This document shows, in pieces, positions 1-12,000 of a DNA stretch of 64,000 bases. The notes beneath the pieces are model-generated. The model saw only the letters and a program-made list of their open reading frames with translations. It ran no database searches and was not told the origin of the DNA. The position numbers were made by a program, and so were the translations under genes. Source of the DNA: Platynereis dumerilii (Eukaryota; Annelida; Polychaeta; Phyllodocida; Nereididae); contig JAPTHN010000004.1 of the NCBI GenBank assembly GCA_026936325.1, positions 10,899,439-10,963,438 of the forward strand, read 5' to 3'. How positions within the stretch are numbered: position 1 is the stretch's first letter; each line of letters starts with the position of its first letter.

Positions 1-1134
1 GGGACTGTGGTCTCTCCGGCGTCTGCCCGGCTCCGAGTCGTAGGCTTGACGGCCAGAGAAAACATCATTGTAAATTGACTCGTCCCGTACGGCCCAGTCA
101 ATGCAAACGTTCCGATGGCGTAGGAGGGCCGCTGCTCTGCGGGAGAATATGCAATGATATTCCCAGAAACCTGGGCCAGGGTTCCGTGATGCCATGCTTA
201 CGATGGACCTTTCATAGGTATCCAGCTCGGGCCTCCTGTGCGGGAAAGCCGAGCACATCACCGCCTTGTATACCGTGAAGGCCTCAATGAATTGGGGAAG
301 TGACAGAACTCTGTTGGGTGCGCGGGGGTCAGTGGAGCCAGCCGGCAGTCTCTCCGAATTATCGCCAGAGCCTCTAAAATGGGGGATTAACAAGGCAGCT
401 AAATTTACATCCCTACCTTGAATAATGGCTTCCCTCAAAGCTGGGGACACAGTGACCACTTCAGGGATGGACTGTGAGGTGTATCCATATCGTGATCTGA
501 TGGCACTAGGCCGGGGCCCTGCGGTCTGCAAAGGGCTCCCTGCAGCAGCACTAGGTATTCCAATGCCAAACTGAGCATACGCAGAGGCCAGGTTGAAGTC
601 TGGGTCACTGACAGCTGAAGTGACAGCTGGGTTGGCATTTGACAGTTGGCTGTGTTGATGTTGTGGAAAGGGATCAGCTGATTGATCCAGAGAGACTGGC
701 TGTGCGATCGGGACGAACGGCGAGTTAACAGGTGCAGTCGTCTGAGGTGGAGGGGGCTGATGTGTCTGGGCATTGACCTGTTCACTTAGGGATTGTACCT
801 GGTCAGACAGCGATGACACTTTGTCCATAACGTTTGAGAGGATTTCTCCCAGCTCTGCCGAGATGCCGCCATTAGCCGTGACGTCACGCGGCGGTGCATT
901 GTGGGATAGCGTCACTTGAGAATGGCGGGAAGCGGGCGCCTCAGGGCGGTGATCGTGTTTCAACAAGCTGATGAGAGTCGACCGTTTCGCCCCACTGCGA
1001 AACGGTATTCGTCTACGATCGCACTCATCTTTCAGCTGTGTTAACGTCCAGTTTTCGAGGAGATCTGGATCGTAATAAGGAGTGGCTCGAGATCTGGGCC
1101 TGCCACGAGAAACACCCTTGCGCGTAGGCGCCAT
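1..1134 (-). CDS. Gag-like ORF with SAP motif of a DIRS/Ngaro-like retroelement (runs off left edge)
   Basis: Reading leftward from an ATG at 1134, the frame stays open for 378 codons to position 1, so the visible part looks whole and the gene continues outside the window. Residues about 27-60 resemble a SAP DNA-binding motif (core LKDECDRRRIPFRSGAKR). Residues about 86-120 form a heptad-like coiled coil (VSSLSDQVQSLSEQV). A Pro/Gln-rich linker follows. From about 215 there is a conserved-looking block with FIEAFTVYKAVMCSAFPHRR and then WEYHCIFSRRAAALL and CIDWAVRDESIYNDVFSG. As I recall, blocks like this occur in first ORFs beside tyrosine-recombinase retrotransposons of fish, cnidarians and invertebrate deuterostomes; that is from memory of the family. 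Reverse transcriptase and recombinase are not visible, so the family call is inferred. The element is antisense to the host RhoGAP gene. Confidence 0.6.
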   Translation of the reverse strand, partial: MAPTRKGVSRGRPRSRATPYYDPDLLENWTLTQLKDECDRRRIPFRSGAKRSTLISLLKHDHRPEAPASRHSQVTLSHNAPPRDVTANGGISAELGEILSNVMDKVSSLSDQVQSLSEQVNAQTHQPPPPQTTAPVNSPFVPIAQPVSLDQSADPFPQHQHSQLSNANPAVTSAVSDPDFNLASAYAQFGIGIPSAAAGSPLQTAGPRPSAIRSRYGYTSQSIPEVVTVSPALREAIIQGRDVNLAALLIPHFRGSGDNSERLPAGSTDPRAPNRVLSLPQFIEAFTVYKAVMCSAFPHRRPELDTYERSIVSMASRNPGPGFWEYHCIFSRRAAALLRHRNVCIDWAVRDESIYNDVFSGRQAYDSEPGRRRRDHSP

Positions 1135-1277
1135 GATGTGCAGTGTACTGGAACCGTCAGCGCACTTCGCTCACCTAACCAACTAAGCTAATCTAGGCGA
1201 ATAATACTGTAGAGCTAAGATAAACTAAGAAGTTCACCACATCTGAGAAACCCCGGAGGGCTGCGGTGAGCTCCGGG

Positions 1278-1752
1278 CTGCAGTGCAGACTGAGCCGCAA
1301 GTAAACTATCACACAATAAAACAATCCGGGCTGCAGCCGATGCTGAGCCAGCTGGAAGCGGATGCGAACCAGCTTAAAGGAATAAATTTACAAACGTATA
1401 TACATGTATAATGTAAGTTGGGGGGAAAGAATTCCCCGAATTCAATGCCTTCACCACATCTGAGAAACCCCGGAGGGCTGTGGTGAGGTCCAGGCTGCAT
1501 ATAACAAGGATAAAAGTCTGGGAAAGAGTTTGAATAAAATGTCAGAACGAAGAGCGAGACAACCCAAGGCTTAGACTAGCTATACAATAAGTGCTGCGAG
1601 CGGGACGCCCCAACCTTCCCATGACCCGAGGGCAGGGAGGTGTGTTTATCCAAGGCTCAGACCAGCAGGCCAGTGTTTTCTCACCTTAAGGCCAGTCCCT
1701 GACTACGGTGGGTGACTAGGAAGTCACAGTAGTTATTAATGACAGTTAGCTT
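1278..1752. repeat. 475-bp direct repeat, copy 1, in the retroelement leader
   Basis: This unit begins CTGCAGTGCAGACTGAGCC and ends GTTAGCTT, and is followed directly by a second copy. Both encode the same 63-residue shadow frame, offset by exactly 475 bases. I saw no differences by eye. Confidence 0.9.
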
Positions 1753-2227
1753 CTGCAGTGCAGACTGAGCCGCAAGTAAACTATCACACAATAAAACAAT
1801 CCGGGCTGCAGCCGATGCTGAGCCAGCTGGAAGCGGATGCGAACCAGCTTAAAGGAATAAATTTACAAACGTATATACATGTATAATGTAAGTTGGGGGG
1901 AAAGAATTCCCCGAATTCAATGCCTTCACCACATCTGAGAAACCCCGGAGGGCTGTGGTGAGGTCCAGGCTGCATATAACAAGGATAAAAGTCTGGGAAA
2001 GAGTTTGAATAAAATGTCAGAACGAAGAGCGAGACAACCCAAGGCTTAGACTAGCTATACAATAAGTGCTGCGAGCGGGACGCCCCAACCTTCCCATGAC
2101 CCGAGGGCAGGGAGGTGTGTTTATCCAAGGCTCAGACCAGCAGGCCAGTGTTTTCTCACCTTAAGGCCAGTCCCTGACTACGGTGGGTGACTAGGAAGTC
2201 ACAGTAGTTATTAATGACAGTTAGCTT
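1753..2227. repeat. 475-bp direct repeat, copy 2, in the retroelement leader
   Basis: This is the second tandem copy, abutting the first with no spacer. The unit is much longer than the short split repeats of many YR elements. It could be a real leader duplication or an assembly collapse/expansion artefact. Confidence 0.9.
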
Positions 2228-2528
2228 AAAAAGATGAACAAATGGTCCAAACTGTAGCCGGACAGTCTTTGGAACGCAGCGTAAATAGTCCATTAATGTG
2301 GCGATAGTTAGAGAAGTAGCGTAGCGACCAGTGGAGACGACGAGACTAGAAACCAAGCTGACCGCACTAAACTCAATCTGCAGGGAATCTAGTGTAAAGT
2401 CGCGAACGTCTGATGAGTGATGATGCGACGAAGCGAAACTAGAAACCAAGGTCGCCGCGAGATGAAATCTGCGGGTGGTCTAGTTTGATATCGGAATTGG
2501 TAGAGGCGGCATTAGCAGGAACCGGATG

Positions 2529-2655
2529 CCACACGAAGAGGGGGCCTAGAGAAATAGGCCTGTTTTCAAGCGAAGTGGGGGCCCAGAGATATAGGCCTGT
2601 TGTCACTGAAGAGGGGGCGTGGAGATATTGACCTGTAGTCACACGAAGAGGAGAA
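2529..2655. repeat. Short tandem repeats at the outer end of the retroelement leader
   Basis: Three to four degenerate units of about 35 bp read roughly CGAAGAGGGGGCCTAGAGA then AATAGGCCTGTTGTCAC. They lie between 2529 and 2655 and stop where AT-rich intron sequence starts, so they probably mark the end of the element. Confidence 0.55.
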
Positions 2656-2846
2656 TAAAAATCCGAAAAAATTAATTATCTGGAATGTATGAACTCTTGC
2701 TATTAGAATCTTCGACATTTTGAAAAGATATATATATATAGTGGTCAATGTATACCATTCATCAAATACTAAATTGAACAAATAATATAATTATTAAAGT
2801 TGCGCAAATATTTTTTAGAATTGAATAAATATTCTGCCTTTTTCAG

Positions 2847-3039
2847 GGTCAGTCCGAGATAGACCAAAATCACTCGCGATGTCAGCTCCGACGAAACTCC
2901 TATCTTTGGAAGAAGCAAGACAGAGGGCGCTAAATCCTGCTACAACGTCGCCCCCTAAGAACAAGTACATAGACGTGGGGGGCGGGCCGTCTTCCCTGCC
3001 CCCCAAATACCACACAGTTCTAGATGTACCCCCTTATAA
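2847..3039 (+). CDS. ARHGAP32-like exon a: conserved post-GAP block
   Basis: The acceptor is TTTTTCAG ahead of 2847 and the donor is GTACGT at 3040. The exon enters with two bases of a split codon and leaves with two. It encodes RPKSLAMSAPTKLLSLEEAR and then NKYIDVGGGPSSLPPKYHTV, the most recognisable match to ARHGAP32. The ATG at 2879 is internal, not a start. Confidence 0.88.
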
Positions 3040-6000
3040 GTACGTCCTGCGCTTCTTTGAGTTTTCGTTTGATTTGTTTGATTTTCATTTGTTGTGACTC
3101 ACAAAAATCACAATCACATATTTTTTGATTCCGACACTAACTGTCTCTGTACTAATTACTGCTGCACGGGAATTTACTATTAATGATCTGACATGGTCTA
3201 GCTGTATTTTGAAAGCGATTTATGATAAATCTGGATTTCATTGTCTCATGAAAACAATTACCCTACTTTCCCCTACCACTTTTAATCCTTCCAAGTGTTG
3301 AAATTCTACTGGGTAATTACTGAAAACTGATTTTATCATTATGAATTCATTTCAGACGACATTAAATCGACTTGACTGAATGTTATGCCCAACCTGTATT
3401 GATAGAAATAGTTGCATTGACTCCAGAATTTATAGTTGAAAATAGACATTACATGTACATATTTGTGATATATAGCTATAAATGTGACATTTACTTTGTC
3501 TTGAATTTTTGGTGATAGGATTCACAATTCTATATTAGAAATTTATTTACATTTTGAGAGAGACAAAGGAACATTGCACTTGGTCTTCAATCGATAAAAA
3601 CGACTCTTAGATACTTGCTCATAAAGTGATAGAATTGTGGCAAGCCCTGATTCATAACATTAACCCCAGTTCCACTAATATTAAACAACAAGAATTAGGC
3701 ATTTTGAAACTGAAAACTGACTGACAAGACTGCTCTAAATTGAAATACCGGAGACACATTTAGGTAACATAATTTAGGTAATATTATTTAGATAATGAAA
3801 TATTATTTTAAAAAAACTAATATTAAGGCTTCTGTGATGGGAGATGCCAATTGTTTTGGCCTATGGAGATCAAGGTGTGTGATAAGTAAATGATTACCAG
3901 TGGTAGTCAATCTCATCTTTAAGTTTCATAAGATTCACCGATCATTATATATGTTAAAGTATTTAGGTTATGATAATGTGGACAATTATAAAAGCTACTC
4001 TGTGATCATCTCTTGACGGATCTTGAATAATAGATATGACTTTTACACAATAAGCAGCTTTTGTGAATTTCTAATAATTGCACAAATTAAACACAATGTG
4101 TTTGTCACACTATTTTAATTTGACATTTTGATTTATTTTTTTCGCAATATCGTGATTTAAAATGCTCTAAATGGGTTAAGTTTGTAAAAATAATGTTTAC
4201 TGAGAGTTGGTAAGAGTTGTTTAATGATATTTTTTGCCGTGGTGCTTCAATATATTATGATTAATTACGGTTCTTTGTGATTATTGCTATTTAAAACGCT
4301 ATTACTTTCATATTAAATTGATTTTGATGCAATGTTTTGCAAAAATGGTGGACGCATGAGCTTCAAATCAATGTGCTTTTTGTCTATTTTGAATAATGAT
4401 TTGATTGTACGCTATAAATTTTTGACTAATTTGCAACCCCCATCCCTCCTCCACAACGTCTGTATTGTCTTGTGTTCAGTGTTTGTAAAAGATGTGTAAT
4501 TTGTGAAACTGATTTTTTAATTTCAACTATCTTTTATTGTTGTGGATGCTACTGTAGTAATTCAGTTAATTATGTCACAACTATTTTTTAATCTGATTGA
4601 TAGGGGGAGCCAGCCTTTAGATATGCAATTTGTGTTACATAAGGGCATTGAATCTTAGCATACATTTTATAAATAGCAAATTGACTAAAGTTACAATTAT
4701 TCTAAAGTTATCATGCATATATAATTTCGATTTCTATCTATGTCTACGCATACACACAATGCATCTAGGCCCTGAAAGAATTAACAAAATGCGGTATGGC
4801 TCTTCAATATCAGTTGTTAATTAAGGACCATTGATTCTGGTGGTAAATAAGACTTATTCAAAGAGACCTGACATTCTTTTAGTCAGATTTCATCCATTCC
4901 AGGATTCTACTTCATGCAATGAATGACGCCTTTCTTTTAAATATCAGAATTCTGACTCTCATTTTACCCTTGTAGAAAGAAACACCGCAAAGAACGGAAA
5001 CCGTTGACGACCAGTGGGTGGCGCTCTTTCTTCAGCAAGTCACGGCAACAATCGTGGAAAACCACGGCAACCGAAATTCCGCAACAAGGTACGGAAGTTT
5101 TTTTACCTTATTTGGAAGTCATTTGCCTTATATGGTTGTGTGATGTGTATTTTCTTATTTCTAAGGTTTTTTCTTTTAGAAAGTGTTATTACCATATTTG
5201 GAAGTGTATTTCGTTATTTTGAAGTGTATTTCCATATTTGGAAGCATATTTCCTAATATGGATGAGTATTTCCTAATGTGGATGTTGAAGTACATTACCT
5301 TTATATGGAAGCACATTCTTGATTGGAAATATTGGAAGTTTTGTTAAACCTAAAGTACATGTACATAATTGGAAAATCTTTTCATATTTTTTATATTTCT
5401 CATTTATAATAGTTACACAATATACTTGTCTGCCAGAATTAATTAGACAAAAATTGTAGAATATCATAGCAATTTCTGTTCGGTAATATTTTCTTTCAAT
5501 TTATGTTACAACATTTAAAAATCTCTTTATTTCTGACTTCTTTTCAATTACAAACCCATCAGGTCTGGCCAGCTGTTTCTGCCAGCATGGTACACTGACC
5601 CCAGGTATTAAACCCTCCTTGATAGAGGCAAAGTCTCGTCTCAAAGTGCTGCACTATCTCACTAAAACCAGCAAGCCTCTCTTCCTGTGCTTATTGTAGT
5701 GTGAGGGCCGGGTGTGTCTGTTGACTCTGTACTGAAGCTTAAAACTTGAGTGACTGCTGAAAGTTTGCAGATTTATTTTAAAAGATCTAAGTCATAAGTT
5801 GAAGTGCTGGAAAGTGTAACTGCAGGACCTTGTGTGTAAATTATCTGTTATAAATGGAACTTGCCTGCTTTATTGAGTATCTCGACACACTGGCTTTATA
5901 ATATAAATATAATTGTAAAATCTGAGAACTTTATGTGACGCTTCCACCTTAAATCCGTGTTGCATGAAGAAAACTGTTCTGCAACTGTCCGACATGATTT

Positions 6001-9000
6001 GAAAGTGGTTCTCAGGTTTAAAAATTACAACTGACAGCTGTCTTGAATATTTTGATGTAGTACTTAATATGAAATGATCAGTTGGTCGCCCCTTGTATCA
6101 GTGTCTGTGCTGCGCAAGTAAAAGATCTCTCACATGGGGTAAATGTGTAATCTATTGAGGACTCCCGCTCTCTCATCTCATCGATCAACCCTTGTGAGGG
6201 TCGCTGGTCGGGCTTAGAGGGCTTCACTTAGCATATCTATCTATCTTTCTAATAGATATCACTTAGAAATAAGTGGGGATGTACTGAAATAAATAATTTG
6301 AGAGGGATTTTTGAGTTGGTGTGTATCAAGAAGATTTTTTTGGATGTGAATTTTGGTCTTCATGGGTTTGTGTGAGGTTTCTTATGTATTGGTGAACTGG
6401 AAATTAGATGGTAACGTCACAGCCATAATTGAAAATAGCTAAGTACAATGTATCTGTCTTACTGAATTGTTACAAAAAGTTGTGAAGCACCACCTGGAAA
6501 TGTGAGTGAAAATATGATGTTCCCAAGTGGTCTGGTTGCGCAAATGTTTGCATCAGGGCAGGCTAAAAAGAAAATTGACATCGTGAACTAAATAAACTAA
6601 TACAGTTGATTAATGAATGAATGTTGAAGTGTTCTCGAGGGTACATATATGCAGAATCAAACACAGCTGCTCTAACACACCACACACTGCTTCATCTTGT
6701 GCAAATTGCAATTGTCAGAATATAGTTCCATAAAGCACCGAATGTAAAAAAAAAAATTACAAAACTTGGAAAAAAAAAATGTATCAGTATTAATTCCACT
6801 TTGTATAGTAACAGCACAGTAATAGTAACACTATGTCCCACTTGCCTGTATTATATTAGCTATTCCAAAAAGAATAAGTGTCCTACTCTTGTCCTTATAA
6901 GCCTATTAAGTGTATAAATACAGGACATAAAGCCTCATTTATCCATCCATCCAAAAAGAATGACAGTTAAAGTGAATGAAAGACAGAGGGGTACATTTCC
7001 TCAATAAATGATTAGGGAAATGATTCTAATATTAGATTAAAATGGCTACCTTCATGGTTTGTCAGAGCATGGCTTATTATCCTAGTGATTATCCTTCATA
7101 AAATAAATTATGCTCTTATGAAATACTTATCACATGAAAATTTATGATAAATATTTCCAATAGAATCTGAGCAAGAATTCTAGCCTATAAATTATGCGCA
7201 GCAGCTAAAAAAAAGTCTCATTTCTTAGGTTAGATATTTGCAAGCTTAGAATGTCCGTGAAAATTTCTGGGAAAATACAGGAATAAGTATTTTTCAAAAT
7301 GAAGTCATTCGTTTGTATTATCAGATTATTCGTTCTCAAGGACAGCAGAGAATGTGATTTTGAATTCATTCTGTGGTCATGTGTTCACTATGCATTTCTT
7401 CTTGTCTCTTCAACTATTCCTTATGAATTTTGATTTTAATAATTCAATTATTTCTCGTCTCTTCCTAGTCTCTACCCTCAAAATGTCCTCGACGGATGAT
7501 GATGATGACATAGGAAGCAGACGACAACTTCGTTCCGTCAAAAGTGCTGACTCATTACTCTCAGCGCCCTCTAGTAGAAGCAGCATGAGACGTTCTAACG
7601 CGGGTTCTGCTTCTGATGGAACTACTTACATTAATCCATATGCTGGTGAGTATTAGTTTTATACCTGCAAAATTGTGATTACTGGTTGAAAGGTTATGAA
7701 TTGAGTTTGCCACTGGTTTTGCGGGAGGGTTAGCTCAGTGGCAGCGTGCCTAGCTGCCTATTGCTGGGTCAGGGTTCGAATCTAGCTCTCCCCGTTTCAA
7801 TCATCCTTCGCCTCATTGCCATGTGCTCCTCCTGTCCTAATTAGCCTACCAAGTGTATACATACCGGACGTAAAGCCCCAATCCTCCAACCATCTGTGCC
7901 ATTGGTTTTGGGCATATCTTAAGTTTCTGTATTCCAATTATGCAATATATGGCCAAATAATTTCAGGTCTTTGTGTTTCTGACAGTCCATTTCAGGTCTT
8001 TGCGTTTCTAACAGTCCGTTTCTTTTGTCTGAAATGACATTAGGTAAAGACTGTGCTTCACAATTATAGGGAATTTCTCTCAGAGTCGCTCACTTTAAAA
8101 AGGTGGATTTTCAAATATTTCATGATTTCCGAGGCACTGACACACAAATATTAATCAGTTTGTGGTAATTCACTGACCTATTCGCTTGACAATGAACAAT
8201 TCTCATAACGGTCTCCAATCTTAAATTTAATTGTATTGGTTCCTGAAAATTTGCTTTAAAATTTCCCTCTCTTTCAGTTGCGGAAGAAACGGGTCGAGTG
8301 TCAGTTTCATCCACCAGGTCGCAACCTCCTCTAATGCTGACCCCTGGTGTTAATGATGGCCACCAGAGATCAGCGTCATGTGACTACAGTTATTCCGATT
8401 ATGAGATGGAGGCTGAGGTTCCCTCCCCCACTGCTACTGACGATGGTGCGTATTGGTTGATAGATTAAAGGAGGTTGAGGTCTATGTACCAGGTAGTATT
8501 TATTACTAGAAAGAGATTGGCTACTGAAGGATTATTAGAGTTCATAGAGTTTGTTCGTTAGGCCAGACAATTGATCTTTAGCTTCTTGGATCTTCTCGGA
8601 TCTTCTCGAGGCACTTTTTCTGAGGTCGTTTGGAACGACCAAAAAAAAGCTGTAATCTAATATTTTTATACTGTCAAAATTATATAGGATGGTTGGTAAG
8701 CTATTTATTCATCGACAGAAAATCTGTCTGATTGGTCAATCGGAGAAACTAAAAATTAATTATGCCTGATCTTAAATATTTTGCATAAAAAGGATAAGCT
8801 CAGATTTTGAGTGTAATAGTCCTCAGCCTCCTTACTTCTTTCATAAACATTGTGCTCAATATATACATAAGAAGTGCTATGTTGCACATGATATTTATTT
8901 TATATTTTATGCACTTTTGATTATTATTTTTTGTGCACATACTAATTGTCTGAATAACCCTGATGGCTTAAACTTTTGATTAACTCACTAATGACTAATA

Positions 9001-12000
9001 AGTTATAATGGTTTTATGATTTTGTTTTGAATTTGTGAGTAATTGTATGAATTTTGCATGTAAATGGTCTCTTTGGTGGCATAAGCAACATAGTTCAATA
9101 CGCATGCAGAGAAATTATTAAAATGTGAAATTTCATGGAATTTCTGTTCCTGTAATTAAAAAAAAATTGGCTTATAAATGGTTGAAGACGTATAATGGAC
9201 TTATATTATTGAAATCATAATTGCATGACTTTGGAACTATGTCTTGTATATCTCTCCATTTAATTTCATTTCTAAATACTATCTCAGAAATGTGGCATGA
9301 ATGGTTCTAGGTTCCATTTAATTCTGATGCTCTACAATTTGGCTCTTCATCTCTCTGGCACTGAAACTTTTTAAATTTTTTAATTCTCTCATATGAATAG
9401 TTGTCCTTTTTCTGAATTAGTGTGTATCAAATTTTCTTGTAATTTCTGTTCTCCTGTGTTTCTTGCAATCATCAGAGTCCTCGCTTTGTGTCTTTATTGT
9501 ACTCTCAAAGACTCCTATTTCCTTAGAGTTCTCTCTATTGTAGTTCCCCCTCCCCCTTTCGTATTTGAATGATTTTCTATCACTATTTTCTGGATTTACC
9601 TCTCCTTTTTTCTAAAAGACTAATTTTCTTAGGATTGTTCTCGAATAATTACCTTAGTTGCATTGTAATCCTCTTCTATTTGTGTTACCCTCATATCTTT
9701 CCTTCTTCAGAATTCTTACGCTTTTGCCAATAGTTATTTCCGTGTTGTTCTCTTATTTCAGTGGATGTCTTCTGTTTCCTTTATCTCACTTCATTCTGAC
9801 TTTGTTTAACTTTTTTCTTTAACTTTGTTCTCATTTTGCTCTCTCACTTTCTTCTCTAACTTTGTTCTCACTTTGCTCTCACTTTGTTCTTTAACTTTGT
9901 TCTTTAATTTTCCTCTCTGACTTAGTTCTTTAGCTTTGCTCTCACTTTGTCTTTTAACTTTGTTTTCTAACTTCGTTCTCACCTCGTCCTTAAACTTTGT
10001 TCTCTAACTTTGTTCTCTAACTTTGTTCTCTAACTTTGTTCTCTAACTTTGTTCTCTAACTTAGTTCTCTAACTTTGTTCTCTAACTTTGTTCTAACTTT
10101 GCCCTCTTTGTTCCTTAACTGCCTTTACTTTCTCATCGATCCTTTTTCTTTGGAATGCGTACTCTTCTTACACTCTTATAGTACTTAATGACTTTGAATA
10201 GAAATCTTTCCGTAGTTGTGATTACTTTTGAAAGTGCTTGGTACTCAATACTTTTCATGTTATTATGCTATCAGTTCTTGAATATTATTTCTATAAATCT
10301 GTTGTTCTTGAAATGCATTATTGTCGTCAATATCTTGTCATTCTTGTTTAGTTCTTGTTATTTCTCTTTATTCAATTGTTCTTATGGAATTTTATTGTCT
10401 GTTACCCTGCTGGTGCATCGTTCTGCATTGTTCTCGCGTACTCCCTCTGGTGGTGGTGGTGTGTCTCTATGTTCGCCTCTTTCATCCACCAGGTGTCTTT
10501 GATGCAGATCTCGAGAGCAGAAGTCTCGACGGCGTCTCCTTTTACGGCGGAAGGAGTCTCCCGGAGGAGGTCCTCGGCAACAAGAGTCTCGCGGAAGAAG
10601 CCTACGATATTGTCTACAGGAGTCATATGTTGCGAGTTGGCGTCTCAAGAGAAGAAATGGACGACTCGGATTCAATGGCCGACTCGCAATCGCGTAATGA
10701 CTCGTTAGCACTAGGGGGCGAGATGGTTCCCATAGTAACACGATCGCATTCCACAGGACTCTATGAGGACGTTTTCCAGGAGTCGAGTCCTCGTCTCTCG
10801 ACGTTCTCTGGAGGTCCACCCGAGCGACCCGACCTAGATAACATTACAGAAGGTCAAAGGTCGCGGTCGCTAGGGCATGAACTTGACCTCGACCTAGAAT
10901 CTTACAACATTCCAAAGACATTTAGCGCCTCTAGTGGTAAATCGAGTAACAAGTCTTACAACAAACTACGTTCTCCGACTAAATCAGCAAAATCGTTACG
11001 AGGAAATGTGAAATCTGTTTCCTCGCCCACGAGCCCGGTTAAGGCGTTCGTTTCTAGTCCGGTCAAAATGTGGCCCACGTCACCCCAGTCTCCGCCTACT
11101 CCTGTCTCACCAGGGGGGGCTTCAATCAATTCCGTTAAATCACCTGGGAGTCCTCAGAAGACGTTAAAGGACAAATTAGTAGGAGCTCTGTCTCCTAAAA
11201 GCAAATCGGACAAATCTGAGGACAAAATGGACGCCAGAATGGATACGAGAATGGAGGATTCCGATTGGACGGACAGCTCACATGATGATCACATGATCAC
11301 AAGTCACATGACTGTTCCGGAAGACGACCAGTTCATACGGAACCCCCACTTCCTGGAGAAGGAACAGTCCCCAGGTGCGTGTTTCTGTTTACTAACAAAT
11401 CTCAAAATTCTTCTTTTCTTCTTTCTAAACCTCTACTCATCTGTTTGTTATGGTTTTCTTTTCTGAAAAAATCTTTCATTTAATATTTTCGGTCCTCTGA
11501 CTAGAGTCAAAATTTGACTTTTTAAAGGATACATTGCATTACTTTGTATGTTTTCTTTCATATTTTATTTTCAATTTGACTTTCTGGCTGTCAAAACAGA
11601 TTTTGAGTGTCTTTTTGAGTACTGTATAGTGTATAGATATGAATATATTTAATTCTCTTACTCATGATATATACTACCTGCCGTTCTATCATTACCGAAA
11701 ATATATCTTTTCCTTTTTTCGGCAAATACAAATATGAGGATTTCTTATTTTTCAAATTAAATTTTAACAATATTTTTATTTGTTTTACATTTTATTTGTA
11801 CTTTGTGTTTAGTTTCTAGCATATTATGGTTATTTATAGTTCTACATTTCTTTGGATTTCATAATATTTTTTTTGTGACGGCATTGCTTATTTGCAATTT
11901 AACAATTAACTGTGTTAAGATTATAAACATTTGGCTTCATCTGCTTTTCAAAATATTGTACAAAAAATAACGCTTTCTTAGATTTAAGTTGTGTTTTTTA

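Larger units (their letters stand above)
1..2660 (-). mobile_element. 5' part of a retroelement, probably DIRS/Ngaro-like (fossil or young copy, partial)
   Basis: This GC-richer block contrasts sharply with the AT-rich intron that starts near 2660. On the minus strand it has a leader (about 2660 to 1135) followed by the Gag-like ORF. The leader contains a direct tandem duplication of 475 bp, a short hairpin motif present three times, and near its outer end several roughly 35-bp units around AATAGGCCTGT. The visible coding part looks whole and the duplication appears identical, which suggests a recent insertion. The left end lies outside the window and the right boundary near 2660 is placed by composition only. 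Confidence 0.5.

Noticed and set aside
1309-1975. Two identical 63-codon minus ORFs
   Set aside because: They are copies of the same leader duplication and have no coding features.
2879-3097. ATG-initiated 72-codon ORF as a separate small gene
   Set aside because: Its first part is an internal RhoGAP exon and the rest reads into intron after the GTACGT donor.
10402-10492. Coding extension of exon e to the upstream ATG at 10321
   Set aside because: Sequence before 10493 is pyrimidine-rich intron and the CCACCAG acceptor gives the right phase for exon d.
10382-10819. 145-codon minus-strand ORF and overlapping plus-frame ORFs
   Set aside because: They are shadows of exon e, whose frame is fixed by splice phase and family similarity.
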